A stretch of 64,000 nt of DNA from assembly GCF_003591035.1 (NCBI RefSeq), contig NZ_QYUO01000001.1, positions 1,674,001 through 1,738,000 of the forward strand, in the 5' to 3' direction. Each line of letters starts with the position of its first letter. Position 1 is the first letter of the stretch. Made by a program: the position numbers and the translations under genes. Source of the stretch: Noviherbaspirillum saxi. Its GTDB lineage: Bacteria > Pseudomonadota > Gammaproteobacteria > Burkholderiales > Burkholderiaceae_D. The notes beneath the pieces are model-generated. The model was not told the DNA's origin, did not search any database, and saw nothing but the letters and a program-made list of their open reading frames with translations. Below are positions 47,118 through 56,231 of this stretch, in pieces.

Positions 47118-47513
47118 TTAGCTGGGTTCAAAACGCAGCGACGCGGAATTGATGCAGTAGCGCAGCCCTGTGGGAGGCGGACCGTCCGGAAATACATGGC
47201 CGAGATGCGCGTCGCACACATTGCAGAGAATTTCGGTGCGTATCATGCCATGACTGCGGTCGATCCGCTCGGAAACATTGGCCGGATCCAGTGCCTTGAA
47301 ATAGCTGGGCCAGCCGCAACCCGAATCGAATTTGGTATCGGACTCGAACAACGGGGTATTGCAGCATACGCAAACATAGATGCCGTGTTCGTGATGATCC
47401 CAGTATTTCCCGGTAAAGGCGCGTTCAGTCGCCGCGTGGCGGGTTACCTGATATTCCAGAGGCTCAAGTGCGGCGCGCCATTCGGCGTCGGTCTTCGTTA
47501 CTTTGTTTGTCAT
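47118..47513 (-). CDS. msrB: peptide methionine (R)-S-oxide reductase
   Basis: 131 residues from ATG 47513, which overlaps the selO stop by 4 bp. Zn-binding CxxC pairs are in [10 protein letters not shown] and [13 protein letters not shown], the substrate region is [11 protein letters not shown], and the catalytic Cys is in [12 protein letters not shown]. It reduces methionine-R-sulfoxide in proteins using thioredoxin. Coupling to selO places two redox-linked functions in one transcript. Confidence 0.96.
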   Translation of the reverse strand: MTNKVTKTDAEWRAALEPLEYQVTRHAATERAFTGKYWDHHEHGIYVCVCCNTPLFESDTKFDSGCGWPSYFKALDPANVSERIDRSHGMIRTEILCNVCDAHLGHVFPDGPPPTGLRYCINSASLRFEPS

Positions 47514-49015
47514 GATGAGCAACTCACCTCAAGTTCGTTTGCCCAGTCGGGCGGCAGTTCAGCATAGCTTTCGTTTTCGGGCTGCTCGTCGAACGGGCGT
47601 TCCAGGACAGCGAGCAGGCGGGCAACTTCGGAAAAGTCCTTATTTTGCGCTTTTTCAATCGCAATTTGTGCAAGGTAATTGCGCAGAACGAATTTCGGAT
47701 TCACGGTATGCATTTCGGCTTTGCGTACCGCATCGTCGCTGTTTTCCTGACGAAGGCGCAGGCGATATTGCGCAGCCCATGCGTCGAAGGCAGGACGATC
47801 GATGAATAAATCGCGGATGCCTTCATCAGCCGCAGGATTGTCGACCTGAAGTCCCGCAAGACGTCTGAAGAACAATGTGAAGTCGACATGGGTTTTCTGC
47901 ATCAGCTCGTGCATGGCTTCGATGAGCTTGCCGTCCTCGGGGAGATTGCTATGCAGGCCGAGTTTTGCATGCATGAGCTGGTCGAATTTGTTTTCGTAGG
48001 CAGACTTGTAGATTGCCAGCACCACATGGACATCATCGACTTCGCCTATCAGCGGCAACAATGCCTGCCCAAGCGCGAAACAATTCCATTGACCGATGCG
48101 CGGCTGCATATGGTACGCATAGCGACCCTGATGATCGCTATGGTTGCATATATGTCCAGCGTCGAAGGCTTCCATGAAGCCGAATGGCCCGTAATCGATG
48201 GTCTGGCCGAGAATGGACATATTGTCGGTATTCATGACGCCATGCATGAAGCCGACCGCTTGCCACTGCGCCATCAGCTCGGCGGTGCGACGCGTCACTT
48301 CGGTCAGTAGTGCCGCATAAGGCTGCGCCGTCGCACGTAACGCAGGATAAAAGCGATCGATGACATAGTCGGCAAGGATCTTCAATTCATCTTTGCGGTC
48401 GTTGTAGAACCAGTGCTCGAACGAGCCGAAACGGATGAAGGTCGGCGCCATTCTGGTGGCGATCGCGCTGGTTTCCGGCGTTTCGCGCATTACCAGCATG
48501 TCGGAGCCGGTCACGCAGAGGGCACGCGAGGTCGGAATGCCAAGCGCGGCCATCGCTTCCGAGCAGAGAAATTCGCGTATCGATGAACGCAGCACTGCGC
48601 GGCCATCTCCCATGCGGGAGTAGGGCGTCAAGCCGGCACCCTTGATCTGAAGCTCCAAGCGGTCCGGATGCGAGCCGTCCATGGCCGGCACATCGCCCAG
48701 CAGGATCGCTCGCCCATCGCCGAGCTGACCGGCCCATACACCGAACTGATGGCCCGAATAGACGGCTGACAGCGGTTCGGATCCGGGTAATACGCGATTA
48801 CCCGAAAAAGCGTCGATCGCATGCTGCTCGCTCAATGCGGTCACATCGAGTCCGATCAATGCTGCGGCCGAGGCGCTGGCACCGACGAGGTAGGGCGCAG
48901 GAACCGGGGTCGATTGCAGGCGCGTATAAAACGAAGCGGGCAAGCCGGCAAACGAGTTTTCAAAAGGCAATTCATCCACACGGTAGTGGACCAGGCCTTT
49001 CTGAGGTGCATTCAT
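47510..49015 (-). CDS. selO: protein adenylyltransferase SelO (YdiU)
   Basis: 501 residues from ATG 49015, which overlaps the stop of the upstream Crp/Fnr gene by 4 bp (the reading to 49171 runs into that gene). A pseudokinase with inverted [53 protein letters not shown] segment, and [21 protein letters not shown] with the metal-binding Asn/Asp. SelO AMPylates Ser/Thr/Tyr of redox proteins during oxidative stress. No C-terminal selenocysteine-type Cys-x-x-Cys is seen; the protein ends ELEVSCSS. Confidence 0.95.
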   Translation of the reverse strand: MNAPQKGLVHYRVDELPFENSFAGLPASFYTRLQSTPVPAPYLVGASASAAALIGLDVTALSEQHAIDAFSGNRVLPGSEPLSAVYSGHQFGVWAGQLGDGRAILLGDVPAMDGSHPDRLELQIKGAGLTPYSRMGDGRAVLRSSIREFLCSEAMAALGIPTSRALCVTGSDMLVMRETPETSAIATRMAPTFIRFGSFEHWFYNDRKDELKILADYVIDRFYPALRATAQPYAALLTEVTRRTAELMAQWQAVGFMHGVMNTDNMSILGQTIDYGPFGFMEAFDAGHICNHSDHQGRYAYHMQPRIGQWNCFALGQALLPLIGEVDDVHVVLAIYKSAYENKFDQLMHAKLGLHSNLPEDGKLIEAMHELMQKTHVDFTLFFRRLAGLQVDNPAADEGIRDLFIDRPAFDAWAAQYRLRLRQENSDDAVRKAEMHTVNPKFVLRNYLAQIAIEKAQNKDFSEVARLLAVLERPFDEQPENESYAELPPDWANELEVSCSS

Positions 49016-49797
49016 GAAACTTCCTTGAGTGAGGACGTGTCCGGGAGTGGCGCTAAAGGCTTTACGGTCCGTTTCCTCGTTTGTTCGGGATAGGCGAGCG
49101 ATGCGAGAACCTCGGGCTGCCTGATCGATATGCGTCCATATTTGGTTTTTATCAAGCCGTTTTGTTCCCACGCATGTAACTGTTTGGAAATGCTTTGCCG
49201 CGACTTGCCCAGCAAGTGCCCGAGTTCTTCCTGTGTCAGTGGCACTTCGCGCCCGCGCGCGTCGACTGCGGCATTCAGGGGTGAAGGCTTGATGTGTGCC
49301 AGTTCAAGCAGGCGACGCGCGAGCCGCTGAGTCAGCGGCGCGACCACGGCTTCCTCGACCAGATCGAAGGTGGCACGCAGGCGCATGCTCAATACTTTGG
49401 CAAAGCGTTCGTAGATCGACGGATAGCGCGCAAGCAGCCGCTTGAAATCGGTCTTTGCGTGAAATAGCAGAATGGTAGGACCCGAAGCATGTCCGTCGTG
49501 GGTACGAGGCAAACCGTCGAACAGGGAAATCTCCCCGAAGCAGTTTGGCGCGTCGAGCACGGCGATGGTGGTGGACTGGCCGTCTGCCGTCGCGCGGGTG
49601 AAGCGTACCGCGCCGCTGGCGATGGTATAGAAACCGTCCGCTTCCGCACCGCGGGCATGGATGAGTGTGCCGTCTTCCGCCGAACGCAGCGTTCCGCAGG
49701 CCGCCGCGACATCGATCACGTCGTCGGAAAAACCGGATAGCCAGGAACGCCGCAACACGCTTGCCTTGTCGATCTGGTCGATACTGCGATTTTGCAT
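49012..49797 (-). CDS. Crp/Fnr-family transcriptional regulator
   Basis: 261 residues: a cyclic-nucleotide-binding-like domain (residues 25-140; [20 protein letters not shown] and [15 protein letters not shown]), dimer helix, then a winged HTH ([22 protein letters not shown]) and a basic tail of about 30 residues. There is no N-terminal Cys cluster, so it is not an Fe-S FNR. The effector is unknown. It is the first gene of an operon with selO, msrB, yciB, bolA and a parvulin, and may regulate that stress set. Confidence 0.9.
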   Translation of the reverse strand: MQNRSIDQIDKASVLRRSWLSGFSDDVIDVAAACGTLRSAEDGTLIHARGAEADGFYTIASGAVRFTRATADGQSTTIAVLDAPNCFGEISLFDGLPRTHDGHASGPTILLFHAKTDFKRLLARYPSIYERFAKVLSMRLRATFDLVEEAVVAPLTQRLARRLLELAHIKPSPLNAAVDARGREVPLTQEELGHLLGKSRQSISKQLHAWEQNGLIKTKYGRISIRQPEVLASLAYPEQTRKRTVKPLAPLPDTSSLKEVS

Positions 49798-49813
49798 CGG
49801 AAATGTTAAGAAG

Positions 49814-49841
49814 TTGACAGTGTTATGCGGGGCGATATAAC
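49814..49841 (+). promoter_or_regulatory. sigma70 promoter for the class II aldolase unit
   Basis: TTGACA (49814-49819, consensus) and TATAAC (49836-49841, 5 of 6) are 16 bp apart and read rightward. The leader to the aldolase ATG would be about 150 nt. It lies 17 bp from the start of the divergent Crp/Fnr gene, so both may share control. Confidence 0.65.
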
Positions 49842-49995
49842 GATACTGTACCGACCTGAGCGGCTTGTGCCTGGTTCTACTGCGTCACAAAATTTGCTGT
49901 AACGTTTCCTTCCCTAAAGGAGGAGTCGAGCAGCAAAGGTTTATGCTGAAGTAGCTACACAAGCCTTCATTTTGACAGAGAAGAGGAGACCCCAT

Positions 49996-50772
49996 ATGAA
50001 CGCGCCCGAAAAACTGGCCATCCCATCCCTAAAAGACCGGGTTTCTCCCGAGGAATGGCAAGCCCGAGTGGACCTTGCCGCCTGTTATCGTCTTGTAGCC
50101 GATTTCGGCTGGAGCGATCTGATCTTTACCCATATCACCGCACGCGTACCCGGTACCGAAGACCAGTTCCTGATCAATCCCTACGGCATGATGTTCGACG
50201 AAATCACTGCGTCATCGCTGGTAAAAATCGACATGAACGGCAACAAGATCGAAGAATCGCCATTTCCGATCAATCCCGCAGGTTTCACGATTCATTCCGC
50301 GATTCATGCAGTCCGTCATGACGCGCAATGCGTTCTGCATGTCCACAGCATCAACGGCGTTGCGGTGTCGGCGCAAAAAAATGGCTTGCTGCCGCTATCG
50401 CAGCAGTCGATCTTTGTGCTCTCCAGCCTCGGATATCATGACTATGAAGGTGTGGCGCTCAATGACGAGGAAAAGCCGCGCCTGGTTGCCGACCTGGGCA
50501 ATAAAACCTATCTGATGCTGCGCAACCATGGCTTGCTCACCTTGGGTAAGACAATCGCGGATGCCTTCGTCAACATGTACATATTCGAAGCAGCTTGCAT
50601 GATACAGATCCGTGCACAGGCAGGCGGTAGCGATCTGATCTCCATACCGCAAGCGATTATCAGCGGTGCGCAGCAACAGGCGCGTACCGTCACCAAGTCA
50701 CAAGGCGGCATGCTGGCATGGCCAGGACTGTTGCGTCGCCTCGATCGCATCGATCCTTCCTACCGCGACTAA
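49996..50772 (+). CDS. class II aldolase/adducin-family protein
   Basis: 258 residues from ATG 49996 (AGAGGAGA lies upstream; the reading from 49972 adds eight residues). A class II aldolase fold with the zinc His residues in CVLHVHSINGVAVSA and MLRNHGLLTLG, and DFGWSDLIFTHITARV near the start. The usual enzyme acts on sugar phosphates or hydroxy-keto acids, but this branch (MNAPEK..., common in Burkholderiales) has no assigned substrate. The HD-domain gene follows after 21 bp. Confidence 0.9.
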   Translation: MNAPEKLAIPSLKDRVSPEEWQARVDLAACYRLVADFGWSDLIFTHITARVPGTEDQFLINPYGMMFDEITASSLVKIDMNGNKIEESPFPINPAGFTIHSAIHAVRHDAQCVLHVHSINGVAVSAQKNGLLPLSQQSIFVLSSLGYHDYEGVALNDEEKPRLVADLGNKTYLMLRNHGLLTLGKTIADAFVNMYIFEAACMIQIRAQAGGSDLISIPQAIISGAQQQARTVTKSQGGMLAWPGLLRRLDRIDPSYRD

Positions 50773-50793
50773 CACCAAAAGAAAGAGAATCCC

Positions 50794-51381
50794 ATGGAGA
50801 CTATCGCTCACCCGCGCGCCACCTTTCGCGACATGCAGGAAAGCACCGCCGACGACTGGAAAATCATCGGTGATGAATTCAAAAGCTATGCCGCTGCCTT
50901 GCCGGATCGCGTGCTCGTTCATTTGCGCCTCTTGGACGGCGACTGCGGCGGCTTTCCGGTCGACCGGCTGACGCACAGTCTGCAGACCGCGACGCGCGCC
51001 TATCGCGACAAGCGTGATGAAGAGTATGTGATATGTGCGTTGCTGCACGATATCGGCGACACACTTGGAAGTTTCAATCATCCGGATATCGCGGCAGCCA
51101 TCCTCAAGCCCTTCGTCAGTGCGGAAAACCATGCCATCGTGGAAAAGCATGGCATTTTTCAAGGCTACTATTTTTTCCATCATCTCGGCATGAACCGCAA
51201 CCTGCGTGATCAGTTCGCCGGGGAATCTTTCTACAATGCCACACTGGAGTTTTGCGAAAAGTACGACGCGCCTGCATTCGACCCCGATTACGACACGCTT
51301 CCGCTGGAATTTTTTGAACCAATGTTGCGTCGCGTGATGGCGCGACCGAAAAACACCATCTACAAATCCGTTACCGAGTAA
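50794..51381 (+). CDS. HD-domain protein, candidate diiron oxygenase (PhnZ/MIOX-like) or phosphohydrolase
   Basis: 195 residues. An HD-type metal site is seen: His61 (LTHSLQTA), His85-Asp86 (ALLHDIGD), His96 (NHPDIAA), His113 and His119 (VEKHGIFQGYYFFHH), with Asp-rich DPDYDTLP near residue 163 as the likely last ligand. The number and spacing of ligands fits two metals. HD proteins of this kind include PhnZ and myo-inositol oxygenase, mixed-valence diiron enzymes that cleave C-C or C-P bonds, as well as ordinary phosphohydrolases. Co-transcription with a class II aldolase suggests small-molecule catabolism. The activity is inferred. Confidence 0.72.
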   Translation: METIAHPRATFRDMQESTADDWKIIGDEFKSYAAALPDRVLVHLRLLDGDCGGFPVDRLTHSLQTATRAYRDKRDEEYVICALLHDIGDTLGSFNHPDIAAAILKPFVSAENHAIVEKHGIFQGYYFFHHLGMNRNLRDQFAGESFYNATLEFCEKYDAPAFDPDYDTLPLEFFEPMLRRVMARPKNTIYKSVTE

Positions 51382-51435
51382 AAAGTCTTGAACATGACAT
51401 TGGTGCGGTGCGTCATCGAAAGTCATTGACGGTTT

Positions 51436-51451
51436 TAGTACGGTCGTTCAA
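51436..51451. promoter_or_regulatory. operator-like palindrome 1 (GTACG-GT-CGTTC)
   Basis: TAGTACGGTCGTTCAA: arms GTACG and CGTTC around GT, with 7 of 9 extended arm positions matching. It lies 118 bp upstream of the acyl-CoA ligase and resembles the sites at 56192 and 61066. Confidence 0.5.
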
Positions 51452-51466
51452 AAATCATGCTTCGTT

Positions 51467-51518
51467 AGAGCCGGTGATGAATGCGGCTGATTGATCTGCT
51501 GCATTCATCACCGGCTCT
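51467..51518. repeat. perfect 18-bp inverted repeat in the acyl-CoA ligase leader
   Basis: AGAGCCGGTGATGAATGC (51467-51484) is the exact reverse complement of 51501-51518, with a 16-nt loop. It ends 35 bp before the ligase start and has no T-run after it. In RNA it would make a very stable stem-loop in the 5' UTR. Confidence 0.85.
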
Positions 51519-51553
51519 GGAAGAAGAATTCTAACTACGAGGCAGGAGGCATG

Positions 51554-53206
51554 ATGACGGAATTTCCTAAGAGCCCATTGATGGGCCAGATGATGAGCCA
51601 GCCCTTGCTCATCTCAAGCATCATCAAGCACGCTGACCGTTACTACGGCAGCAATGAGATCGTTTCACGCCGCGTGGAAGGCGATATCCATCGCTACACT
51701 TATCGCGATTGCCACAAGCGTTCGCGCCAGATGGCAAATGCACTGGGCGGCCTTGGCGTCAAGATAGGCGACAGGGTGGCGACCCTGGCATGGAACGGCT
51801 ATCGCCACCTGGAGCTGTACTACGCAATCTCCGGCTCCGGCGCAGTGATGCACACCATCAATCCGCGCCTGCATCCCGAGCAGATCGCCTATATCGCCAA
51901 TCATGCCGAAGACATGTATCTGTTCTTTGACATGACTTTCCTGCCGCTGGTCGAAGCATTCGCCGCGCACTGCAAGACGGTCAAGGGTTTCATCGCCATG
52001 TGCGACAAGGACCGCATGCCGGCCGAGAGCAAGATTCCCAACCTGATGTGCTACGAAGAACTGCTCGAAAAAAATTCCGACCAGTACGAATGGCCGCTGT
52101 TTGACGAAAACTCCGCTTCCAGTCTTTGCTATACCTCCGGCACCACAGGCAATCCCAAGGGCGCGCTGTATTCTCACCGCTCGACGGTATTGCACTCCTA
52201 TGCTTCCGCAATGCCCGACGCCCTGAACGTGTCGGCGCGCGACTCGGTCCTGCCCGTGGTGCCGATGTTCCACGTCAATGCCTGGGGTCTGCCGTATTCG
52301 GTTCCGCTGACCGGCGCGAAGCTTGTCTTCCCCGGTCCGGCGCTGGACGGCAAATCGGTCTATGAACTGTTCGAGCAGGAGAAGGTGACGTTCTCCGCGG
52401 GCGTGCCCACCGTGTGGCTCGGTTTGCTGACCTATGTCGGACAAAACAATCTGAAGTTTTCGACCTTCAAGCGCACCGTGATCGGCGGATCGGCCTGTCC
52501 GCCCGCAATGATGAAGACTTTCCGCCAGCAATACGGCGTCGAAGTGGTGCATGCCTGGGGCATGACGGAAATGTCGCCGCTGGGTACCGCCGGCACATTG
52601 CAAAGCCATCACATGGATCTGCCTGAAGAGAAGAAGCAGGCGATCCTCGAAAAGCAGGGTCATGCGATCTACGGCGTCGACATGAAGATCGTCGGCGACG
52701 ACGGCAAGGAACTGCCTTGGGACGGCAAGACCTACGGCAACCTGCTGGTCAAGGGGCCGTGGATCATCAGTAGCTATTTCAAGAACGAGGCCGGCGATGT
52801 GCTGCAGGACGGCTGGTTCCCGACCGGCGACGTCGCCACCATCGATGCCGATGGTTATATGCAGATCACCGACCGCAGCAAAGACGTCATCAAGTCCGGC
52901 GGCGAGTGGATCGGCACGATCGATCTCGAAAATATCGCGATGGCGCATCCTGCCGTGCAGCAAGCTGCATGCATCGGCGTATTCCATCCGAAATGGGACG
53001 AGCGCCCGCTGCTCGTCGTGGTGAAGAAGCCAGGAGCCGAAGTCACCAAGGAAGAACTCATCAAGTTCTATGAGGGCAAGATCGCGAAGTGGTGGACGCC
53101 CGACGATGTCACTTTCGTCGATGCGCTGCCCATTGGTGCGACCGGCAAAGTGCTGAAGAACCGCATTCGCGAACAGTTCAAGGAGTATCGGCTTCCGACT
53201 ACATGA
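51554..53206 (+). CDS. fatty-acid/acyl-CoA ligase, AlkK-like AMP-forming
   Basis: 550 residues; AGGAGG lies 4 nt before ATG 51554 (ATG 51551 also possible). An ANL-superfamily ligase with the P-loop [40 protein letters not shown] and the A8 region [35 protein letters not shown], ending with the catalytic Lys in [12 protein letters not shown]. It activates medium/long-chain fatty or aryl acids to CoA thioesters. The A8 hinge continues [13 protein letters not shown], where relatives usually have ISSVELEN. It heads the transport/beta-oxidation stretch. Confidence 0.93.
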   Translation: MTEFPKSPLMGQMMSQPLLISSIIKHADRYYGSNEIVSRRVEGDIHRYTYRDCHKRSRQMANALGGLGVKIGDRVATLAWNGYRHLELYYAISGSGAVMHTINPRLHPEQIAYIANHAEDMYLFFDMTFLPLVEAFAAHCKTVKGFIAMCDKDRMPAESKIPNLMCYEELLEKNSDQYEWPLFDENSASSLCYTSGTTGNPKGALYSHRSTVLHSYASAMPDALNVSARDSVLPVVPMFHVNAWGLPYSVPLTGAKLVFPGPALDGKSVYELFEQEKVTFSAGVPTVWLGLLTYVGQNNLKFSTFKRTVIGGSACPPAMMKTFRQQYGVEVVHAWGMTEMSPLGTAGTLQSHHMDLPEEKKQAILEKQGHAIYGVDMKIVGDDGKELPWDGKTYGNLLVKGPWIISSYFKNEAGDVLQDGWFPTGDVATIDADGYMQITDRSKDVIKSGGEWIGTIDLENIAMAHPAVQQAACIGVFHPKWDERPLLVVVKKPGAEVTKEELIKFYEGKIAKWWTPDDVTFVDALPIGATGKVLKNRIREQFKEYRLPTT

Positions 53207-53311
53207 CCGGAAGCGCTCCGCCACGTTTAACACAACAAGAAGCCACTACAAGAAGCCGGAACGGCCATTGATCCAATGAGTAGCAAGTAACCCTACATAA
53301 GGATGAGACAC

Positions 53312-54562
53312 ATGATGAAGAAGATTCGCCCACTCGTTTTGGCAGTTTCCGTCGCGGCTGCGTTCGCTGCTCCAGCGTCACACGCAGATGTCATCAAGAT
53401 TGCGATGATCGATACGATGTCGGGCGCATTTGCTCCTATCGGACAAAACCAGCTGAACACCTTCCGCATGTTCACTGAAATGGCAAACCAGCAGAAGTGG
53501 GCTGGCAACCATACGCTCGAAGTGCAAGCCTTCGACGGAAAGGGCAGCCCGCAGGAATCCCTGAACCAGCTCAAGACCGTGATCGATCAGGGTTACCGTT
53601 ACATCGCGCAGGGCAACGGCTCCGGCGTCGCCCTGGCCCTGGTGGATGCGGTCAACAAGCACAACGAACGTAACCCCGGCAAGGAAATCGTATTCCTGAA
53701 TTACTCGGCAATCGATCCTGACCTGACCAATAGCAAGTGCAGCTTCTGGCACTTCCGCTTCGACGCCAATTCCGACATGAAGATGGAAGCTCTGACTTCC
53801 TACATGGCCAAGGACCAGGAGATCAAGAAGGTCTACATCATCGGCCAGAACTATGCGCACGGCCATCAGGTCACCCGCGCAGCGAAGGAATACCTGAAGC
53901 GCAAGCGTCCGGACATCCAGATTGTTGGCGACGACCTGCACCCGATCGCGACCGTCAAGGACTTTGCGCCGTATGTCGCCAAGATCAAGGCTTCCGGCGC
54001 TGATTCCGTCATTACCGGCAACTGGGGCGCCGACCTCGCATTGCTGGTCAAGGCAGCCAAGGACGCTGGCCTGACCGCCAAGTTCTACACTTACTACGCC
54101 GGTACGTCGGGCGTGCCGACCGCAATGGGCGGCGCTACCGCAGGCATGGTGAAACAGGTCGCTTACTGGATCCCGAATAACGAAACCTTCTCCGGCAAGG
54201 AAATCGTTGAGGCCTTCAAGAAGAAGTACAACGACGACTTCTATGTCCAGGACATCTATACCCTCGTGCAAATGGTATCGAAAGCCGTAAAAGACACCAA
54301 CACGACCGATCCGACCAGGGTTGCCTTCGCGCTTGAAGGCATGAAAACCAAGGCGATCAATGGCGATGTGGAAATGCGCGCAGCCGACCATCAGTTGCAG
54401 CAACCGCTCTACATTTCCACCTGGGCAAAAGTCGACGGCAAGAAGGTCAAGTACGACCAGGAAAATACCGGCTATGGCTGGAACATGGATCAGAAGATCG
54501 AATCCTACGTCGCCACTCAGCCGCATTCGTGCCAGATGAAGCGTCCGGCACGCCCGTCCTAA
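53312..54562 (+). CDS. branched-chain-type ABC transporter substrate-binding protein (copy 1)
   Basis: 416 residues from ATG 53312, with AAGGA nine bases upstream. The signal peptide (LVLAVSVAAAFAAPASHA) is cleaved before DVIKIAMIDTMSG. A periplasmic-binding type I (LivK-like) protein with KCSFWHFRFDANSD and the late ENTGYGWN motif. It binds an amino-acid-like or carboxylic acid ligand outside the inner membrane for LivHMGF. It is about 100 bp after the ligase gene. A second, very similar copy follows 325 bp further; about 215 bp of the two genes are nearly identical. Confidence 0.93.
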   Translation: MMKKIRPLVLAVSVAAAFAAPASHADVIKIAMIDTMSGAFAPIGQNQLNTFRMFTEMANQQKWAGNHTLEVQAFDGKGSPQESLNQLKTVIDQGYRYIAQGNGSGVALALVDAVNKHNERNPGKEIVFLNYSAIDPDLTNSKCSFWHFRFDANSDMKMEALTSYMAKDQEIKKVYIIGQNYAHGHQVTRAAKEYLKRKRPDIQIVGDDLHPIATVKDFAPYVAKIKASGADSVITGNWGADLALLVKAAKDAGLTAKFYTYYAGTSGVPTAMGGATAGMVKQVAYWIPNNETFSGKEIVEAFKKKYNDDFYVQDIYTLVQMVSKAVKDTNTTDPTRVAFALEGMKTKAINGDVEMRAADHQLQQPLYISTWAKVDGKKVKYDQENTGYGWNMDQKIESYVATQPHSCQMKRPARPS

Positions 54563-54825
54563 GCATCACCTCTCAGCGGCATGGTACCGAAGCGGTCCAT
54601 GCCGCATTTCGCTGCAATGCGGCGAATGTATCCGACAGCAACACCTTATCGCGCAACGATGGTCATGACGACTAACGGAATGCGAGGCAGGCGCGCATCC
54701 TTATCGGCAATGCGGCAGCCTGTGCGGCAGTACGGTTTTTTGCACTATTTCTGGGCCAGAATCGACTCACGCACGAAAGGGAAAAGCCATGCAAAACACC
54801 AGTTAGATTCCTTTGATTTCCGTGC

Positions 54826-54854
54826 TTTACACCGGGTATAACCATCGATATGCT
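54826..54854 (+). promoter_or_regulatory. possible promoter of substrate-binding protein copy 2
   Basis: TTTACA (5 of 6) and TATGCT (4 of 6) are 17 bp apart, giving a short leader to the ATG at 54888. The 325-bp gap between the two binding-protein genes (54563-54887) holds no gene that I can support. Confidence 0.4.
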
Positions 54855-54887
54855 GTAAACACAAAACACCTATAAAGGAAGAGACAA

Positions 54888-56135
54888 ATGGCTATCCAAT
54901 TCAAATCCCTCATCATTCCACTTTCTTTGGCCGCTGCATTCGCCGGTCCCGCTACGGCGCATGCAGAAACGGTGAAGATGGCGTTTATCGATCCTCTGTC
55001 GGGACCATTCGCACCGGTCGGACAAGGCATATTTAAGAGCTGGCAGTACATCGCCGAAATGGCAAATGCGCAGAAATGGGGCGGCGATAACACCTTCGAG
55101 ATCGTCGGTTTCGATAACAAGGCGAGTCCGCAGGAATCGCTGTCTCAATTGAAAACTGCAATCGACCAGGGTTACCGCTATATCATCCAGGGTAACGGAT
55201 CCGGTGCTGCGCTTGCCCTGATCGACGCGGTCAACAAGCACAACGAACGCAATCCGGGCAAGGAAGTCCTGTTCTTGAATTATGCCGCGGTCGATCCCGA
55301 CTTGACCAACAGCAAGTGCAGCTTCTGGCACTTCCGCTTCGACGCCAATTCCGACCAGAAGATGGAAGCCTTGACTTCCTACATGGCCAAGGACCAGGAG
55401 ATCAAGAAGGTCTACATCATCGGCCAGAACTACGCGTTCGGTCATCAGGTCACGCGTGCTGCGAAGGAATACCTGAAGCGCAAGCGTCCCGATATCCAGA
55501 TCGTTGGCGATGACCTGCACCCGATCGGACAGGTCAAGGACTTCGCTCCCTATGTCGCCAAGATCAAGGCATCGGGCGCGGATACTGTCATCACCGGCAA
55601 CTGGGGTGCAGACCTGGCGCTGCTGATCAAGTCCGCCAAGGAAGCCGATCTGAAGGCAAACTTCTTTACCTACTACGCCAGCACCACCGGTGTTCCGACC
55701 GCCATGGGTTCCGCAGGAGCCGAGCGTGTCAAATACGTCGGCTACTGGAATCCCAACAATGAAAAATTCGTTGGCAAGGACATCGTCGAAGGCTTCAAGA
55801 AGAAGTACAACGACGACTACTATGCAATGGCTACCTACACCGGCCTTGCGATGGTAGCCAAGGCGATGAAGGACACCAAGTCGACCGATCCGCTCAAGGT
55901 AGCACTGGCGCTCGAAGGCATGAAAGTCCAAAGCCTGAACGGTGACGTCGAGATGCGCAAGTCCGACCATCAACTGCAGCAGCCGCTGTATATCGCGACC
56001 TGGACCAAGGTCAATGGCAAGGATGTGAAGTTCGACCAGGAAAACACCGGCTACGGCTGGAAGACCGATGTCAAACTCGATGCCTTCGTTGCCACTCAGC
56101 CGACGTCCTGTCAGATGAAGCGTCCGACGAACTAA
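54888..56135 (+). CDS. branched-chain-type ABC transporter substrate-binding protein (copy 2)
   Basis: 415 residues with signal peptide (LIIPLSLAAAFAGPATAHA) and mature start ETVKMAFIDPLSGPFAPVG. It parallels copy 1 along its whole length, including NSKCSFWHFRFDANSD, GQNYAFGHQVTRAAKEYL and ENTGYGWK. The nearest transport genes are livHMGF directly downstream. The two copies probably bind related ligands and share one permease. A hairpin terminator follows the stop. Confidence 0.94.
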   Translation: MAIQFKSLIIPLSLAAAFAGPATAHAETVKMAFIDPLSGPFAPVGQGIFKSWQYIAEMANAQKWGGDNTFEIVGFDNKASPQESLSQLKTAIDQGYRYIIQGNGSGAALALIDAVNKHNERNPGKEVLFLNYAAVDPDLTNSKCSFWHFRFDANSDQKMEALTSYMAKDQEIKKVYIIGQNYAFGHQVTRAAKEYLKRKRPDIQIVGDDLHPIGQVKDFAPYVAKIKASGADTVITGNWGADLALLIKSAKEADLKANFFTYYASTTGVPTAMGSAGAERVKYVGYWNPNNEKFVGKDIVEGFKKKYNDDYYAMATYTGLAMVAKAMKDTKSTDPLKVALALEGMKVQSLNGDVEMRKSDHQLQQPLYIATWTKVNGKDVKFDQENTGYGWKTDVKLDAFVATQPTSCQMKRPTN

Positions 56136-56147
56136 TCATGTTCCCCG

Positions 56148-56179
56148 GCGGCGTGTCGCACCAGACACGCTGCTTTTTT
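56148..56179 (+). terminator. terminator after substrate-binding protein copy 2
   Basis: A GCGTGTC/GACACGC stem around a 6-nt loop, followed by TGCTTTTTTATT. It would let the abundant binding protein be transcribed apart from the permease genes. Confidence 0.8.
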
Positions 56180-56191
56180 ATTGTCTAAAAA

Positions 56192-56207
56192 AAGTACGGT
56201 CGTACAA
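56192..56207. promoter_or_regulatory. operator-like palindrome 2 (GTACG-GT-CGTAC)
   Basis: AAGTACGGTCGTACAA: perfect 5-bp arms around GT, 25 bp before livH, and overlapping a possible TTGTCT-N16-TACAAG promoter. Shares the TACGGTCGT core with the site at 51436. Confidence 0.55.
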
Positions 56208-56231
56208 GAATTTTGAAATAGGGGTTGCCTC

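Noticed and set aside
51665..53233. Minus-strand 522-codon frame over the acyl-CoA ligase
   Set aside because: Antisense shadow; the sense frame has all ANL motifs.
54720..54760. Possible sigma54 promoter (GG/GC elements) before the second binding protein
   Set aside because: The GG and GC dinucleotides are not 10 bp apart, so the -24/-12 spacing fails.
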